Assembly (NCBI GenBank): GCA_022709995.1
Contig: JAKLHU010000079.1
Coordinates: 1 to 7,953, forward strand
Reading direction: 5' to 3'
DNA from: Verrucomicrobiota bacterium
GTDB lineage: Bacteria > Verrucomicrobiota > Lentisphaeria > Oligosphaerales > Oligosphaeraceae
Length of the DNA: 7,953 nucleotides
Numbering within the stretch: the stretch's first letter is position 1; the number at the start of each line of letters is the position of its first letter. The notes under the pieces were generated by a model. That model saw nothing but the letters and a program-made list of their open reading frames with translations, made no database searches and had not been told where the DNA came from. Shown here piece by piece: positions 7,601 to 7,953 of this stretch. The translations under genes and the position numbers were made by a program.

Positions 7601-7747
7601 GGGTGATGGGGCTGGCGCAAGGGGGAGGCGGAGCGGCCAGGCAAGATGGCAAAGGGCGTGATGATAAAAAGGAGGGGGGCACGGCGTGGGCGAGGAGGAC
7701 AAGGTCGCAACTGTTCCGGCTGGCTTGGCGCCGCCCAGGTGACAATA

Positions 7748-7760
7748 AGTATAGAGTATA
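7748..7760 (-). promoter_or_regulatory. Twin -10-like boxes upstream of mtnA
   Basis: On the minus strand two copies of TATACT lie seven bases apart (7760-7755 and 7753-7748), each five of six matches to the sigma-70 -10 box. They are about 150 bases upstream of the mtnA start, in the local AT-rich patch, and point toward mtnA. Neither has a convincing -35 box at 16-18 bases, so an activator or a different sigma factor might be needed, or the match is fortuitous. Confidence 0.4.
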
Positions 7761-7810
7761 ACCTAATGGCGTGGACGGGATTTTTCTATGGGAGCGGTGA
7801 GATTTTGTCG

Positions 7811-7851
7811 GGCGGCGATTTTGATATTGGTGGCGGCGATAGATATTATGG
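7811..7851. repeat. Imperfect 21-base tandem repeat under the rightward promoter
   Basis: Two copies starting GGCGGCGAT lie at 7811 and 7832, a period of 21 bases or about two helical turns. Each continues with a GATATT (7823-7828 and 7842-7847) and ends with GG. The first copy covers the predicted -35 box and the second covers the -10 box, so the pair could be a regulator-binding site; this is inference from position alone. Confidence 0.55.
7821..7849 (+). promoter_or_regulatory. Near-consensus sigma-70 promoter facing right
   Basis: TTGATA (7821-7826) and TATTAT (7844-7849) are separated by exactly 17 bases; each matches the consensus at five of six positions. Transcription would begin near 7856, about 93 bases before the GTG at the right edge. 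It is the best promoter candidate in the window and is divergent from mtnA. Confidence 0.6.
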
Positions 7852-7891
7852 ATTGGGATTGGGCCGGTGAGAGCAGCGGGATGGGGGGAAG

Positions 7892-7920
7892 CCGGGCCGA
7901 TGCCCGGTGCCGAAGCCCGG
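7892..7920 (+). other. Leader hairpin with two competing partners
   Basis: CCGGGC (7892-7897) pairs perfectly with GCCCGG (7902-7907) around a CGAT loop. A second identical GCCCGG at 7915-7920 could pair with the same left arm instead, giving mutually exclusive structures. The element lies in the predicted 5' leader of the rightward transcript, about 20 to 30 bases before its ribosome-binding site. It could be regulatory or simply a GC-rich inverted repeat; no T-run follows, so it is not an intrinsic terminator. Confidence 0.45.
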
Positions 7921-7937
7921 TTCAGGAACAGCAAAGC

Positions 7938-7953
7938 AAGGAGTCATTGTGGG
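7938..7953 (+). promoter_or_regulatory. Ribosome-binding site and GTG start of a divergent gene (edge)
   Basis: AAGGAG at 7938-7943 is followed after five bases by GTG at 7949-7951, a strong initiation signal downstream of the rightward promoter. Only five bases of the supposed gene are in the window, so its product is unknown and the call rests on the signal alone. Confidence 0.45.

Larger units (their letters stand above)
7601..7948. other. Divergent intergenic control region
   Basis: About 350 bases with no gene of recognisable family on either strand. From 7601 to 7740 the sequence is GC-rich and would form the mtnA leader; I see no SAM riboswitch motif in it. From about 7741 to 7860 it is clearly AT-richer and contains promoter-like boxes in both directions. 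From 7861 to 7948 it is G-rich and then hairpin-forming, and would be the leader of a rightward transcript. A minus-strand reading through 7601-7702 in frame with mtnA is open but lacks conserved sequence. Confidence 0.7.

Noticed and set aside
7601..7740. SAM riboswitch in the mtnA leader
   Set aside because: mtnA genes are sometimes SAM-controlled, but none of the conserved SAM-I core segments could be found on the minus strand here.
7881..7943. Cobalamin riboswitch resemblance (GGGGAAGCCGG ... GGTGCCGAAGCC)
   Set aside because: The later conserved part expected around CCCGC-ACTGT and the upstream GCCACTG element are absent, so the similarity is probably due to GC-rich sequence.

Overview
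The window comes from a GC-rich bacterial chromosome. It carries seven protein genes, all on the minus strand, and what may be the first bases of a divergent plus-strand gene at the right edge. There is no phage, transposon, CRISPR array, tRNA or rRNA. MurJ and an acyl-ACP thioesterase point to a bacterium that makes peptidoglycan and has type II fatty acid synthesis. The large alpha/beta hydrolase resembles families common in Planctomycetes, Verrucomicrobia and Lentisphaerae, so a PVC-superphylum member is the best guess, held with low to moderate confidence.

In transcription order (right to left) the first block is mtnA (methylthioribose-1-phosphate isomerase, methionine salvage), then an acyl-ACP thioesterase, then murJ (lipid II flippase). 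The last two overlap by 4 bases (ATGA) and are probably translationally coupled. A gap of 200 bases follows, with a weak possible terminator.

The second block is a FmdB-type zinc-ribbon protein, a 664-residue two-domain alpha/beta hydrolase, a YeaD-type hexose-6-phosphate mutarotase and a TIM-barrel sugar isomerase/epimerase that runs off the left edge. Gaps are 46, 37 and 36 bases, as expected for one operon. The hydrolase, mutarotase and isomerase together suggest breakdown of acylated or ester-linked carbohydrate. The role of the small zinc-ribbon protein in that set is not evident.

The right end (about 7601-7953) is non-coding except for its last bases. It is AT-richer in the middle and holds minus-strand -10-like boxes upstream of mtnA, a near-consensus sigma-70 promoter facing right, an imperfect 21-base tandem repeat under that promoter, a leader with two competing hairpins, and a strong Shine-Dalgarno just before a GTG at the very edge. 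No clearly new multi-gene system is visible. The items most worth a second look are the divergent control region, the hydrolase with a degenerate second domain, and unusual residues at conserved sites in MurJ and the thioesterase.
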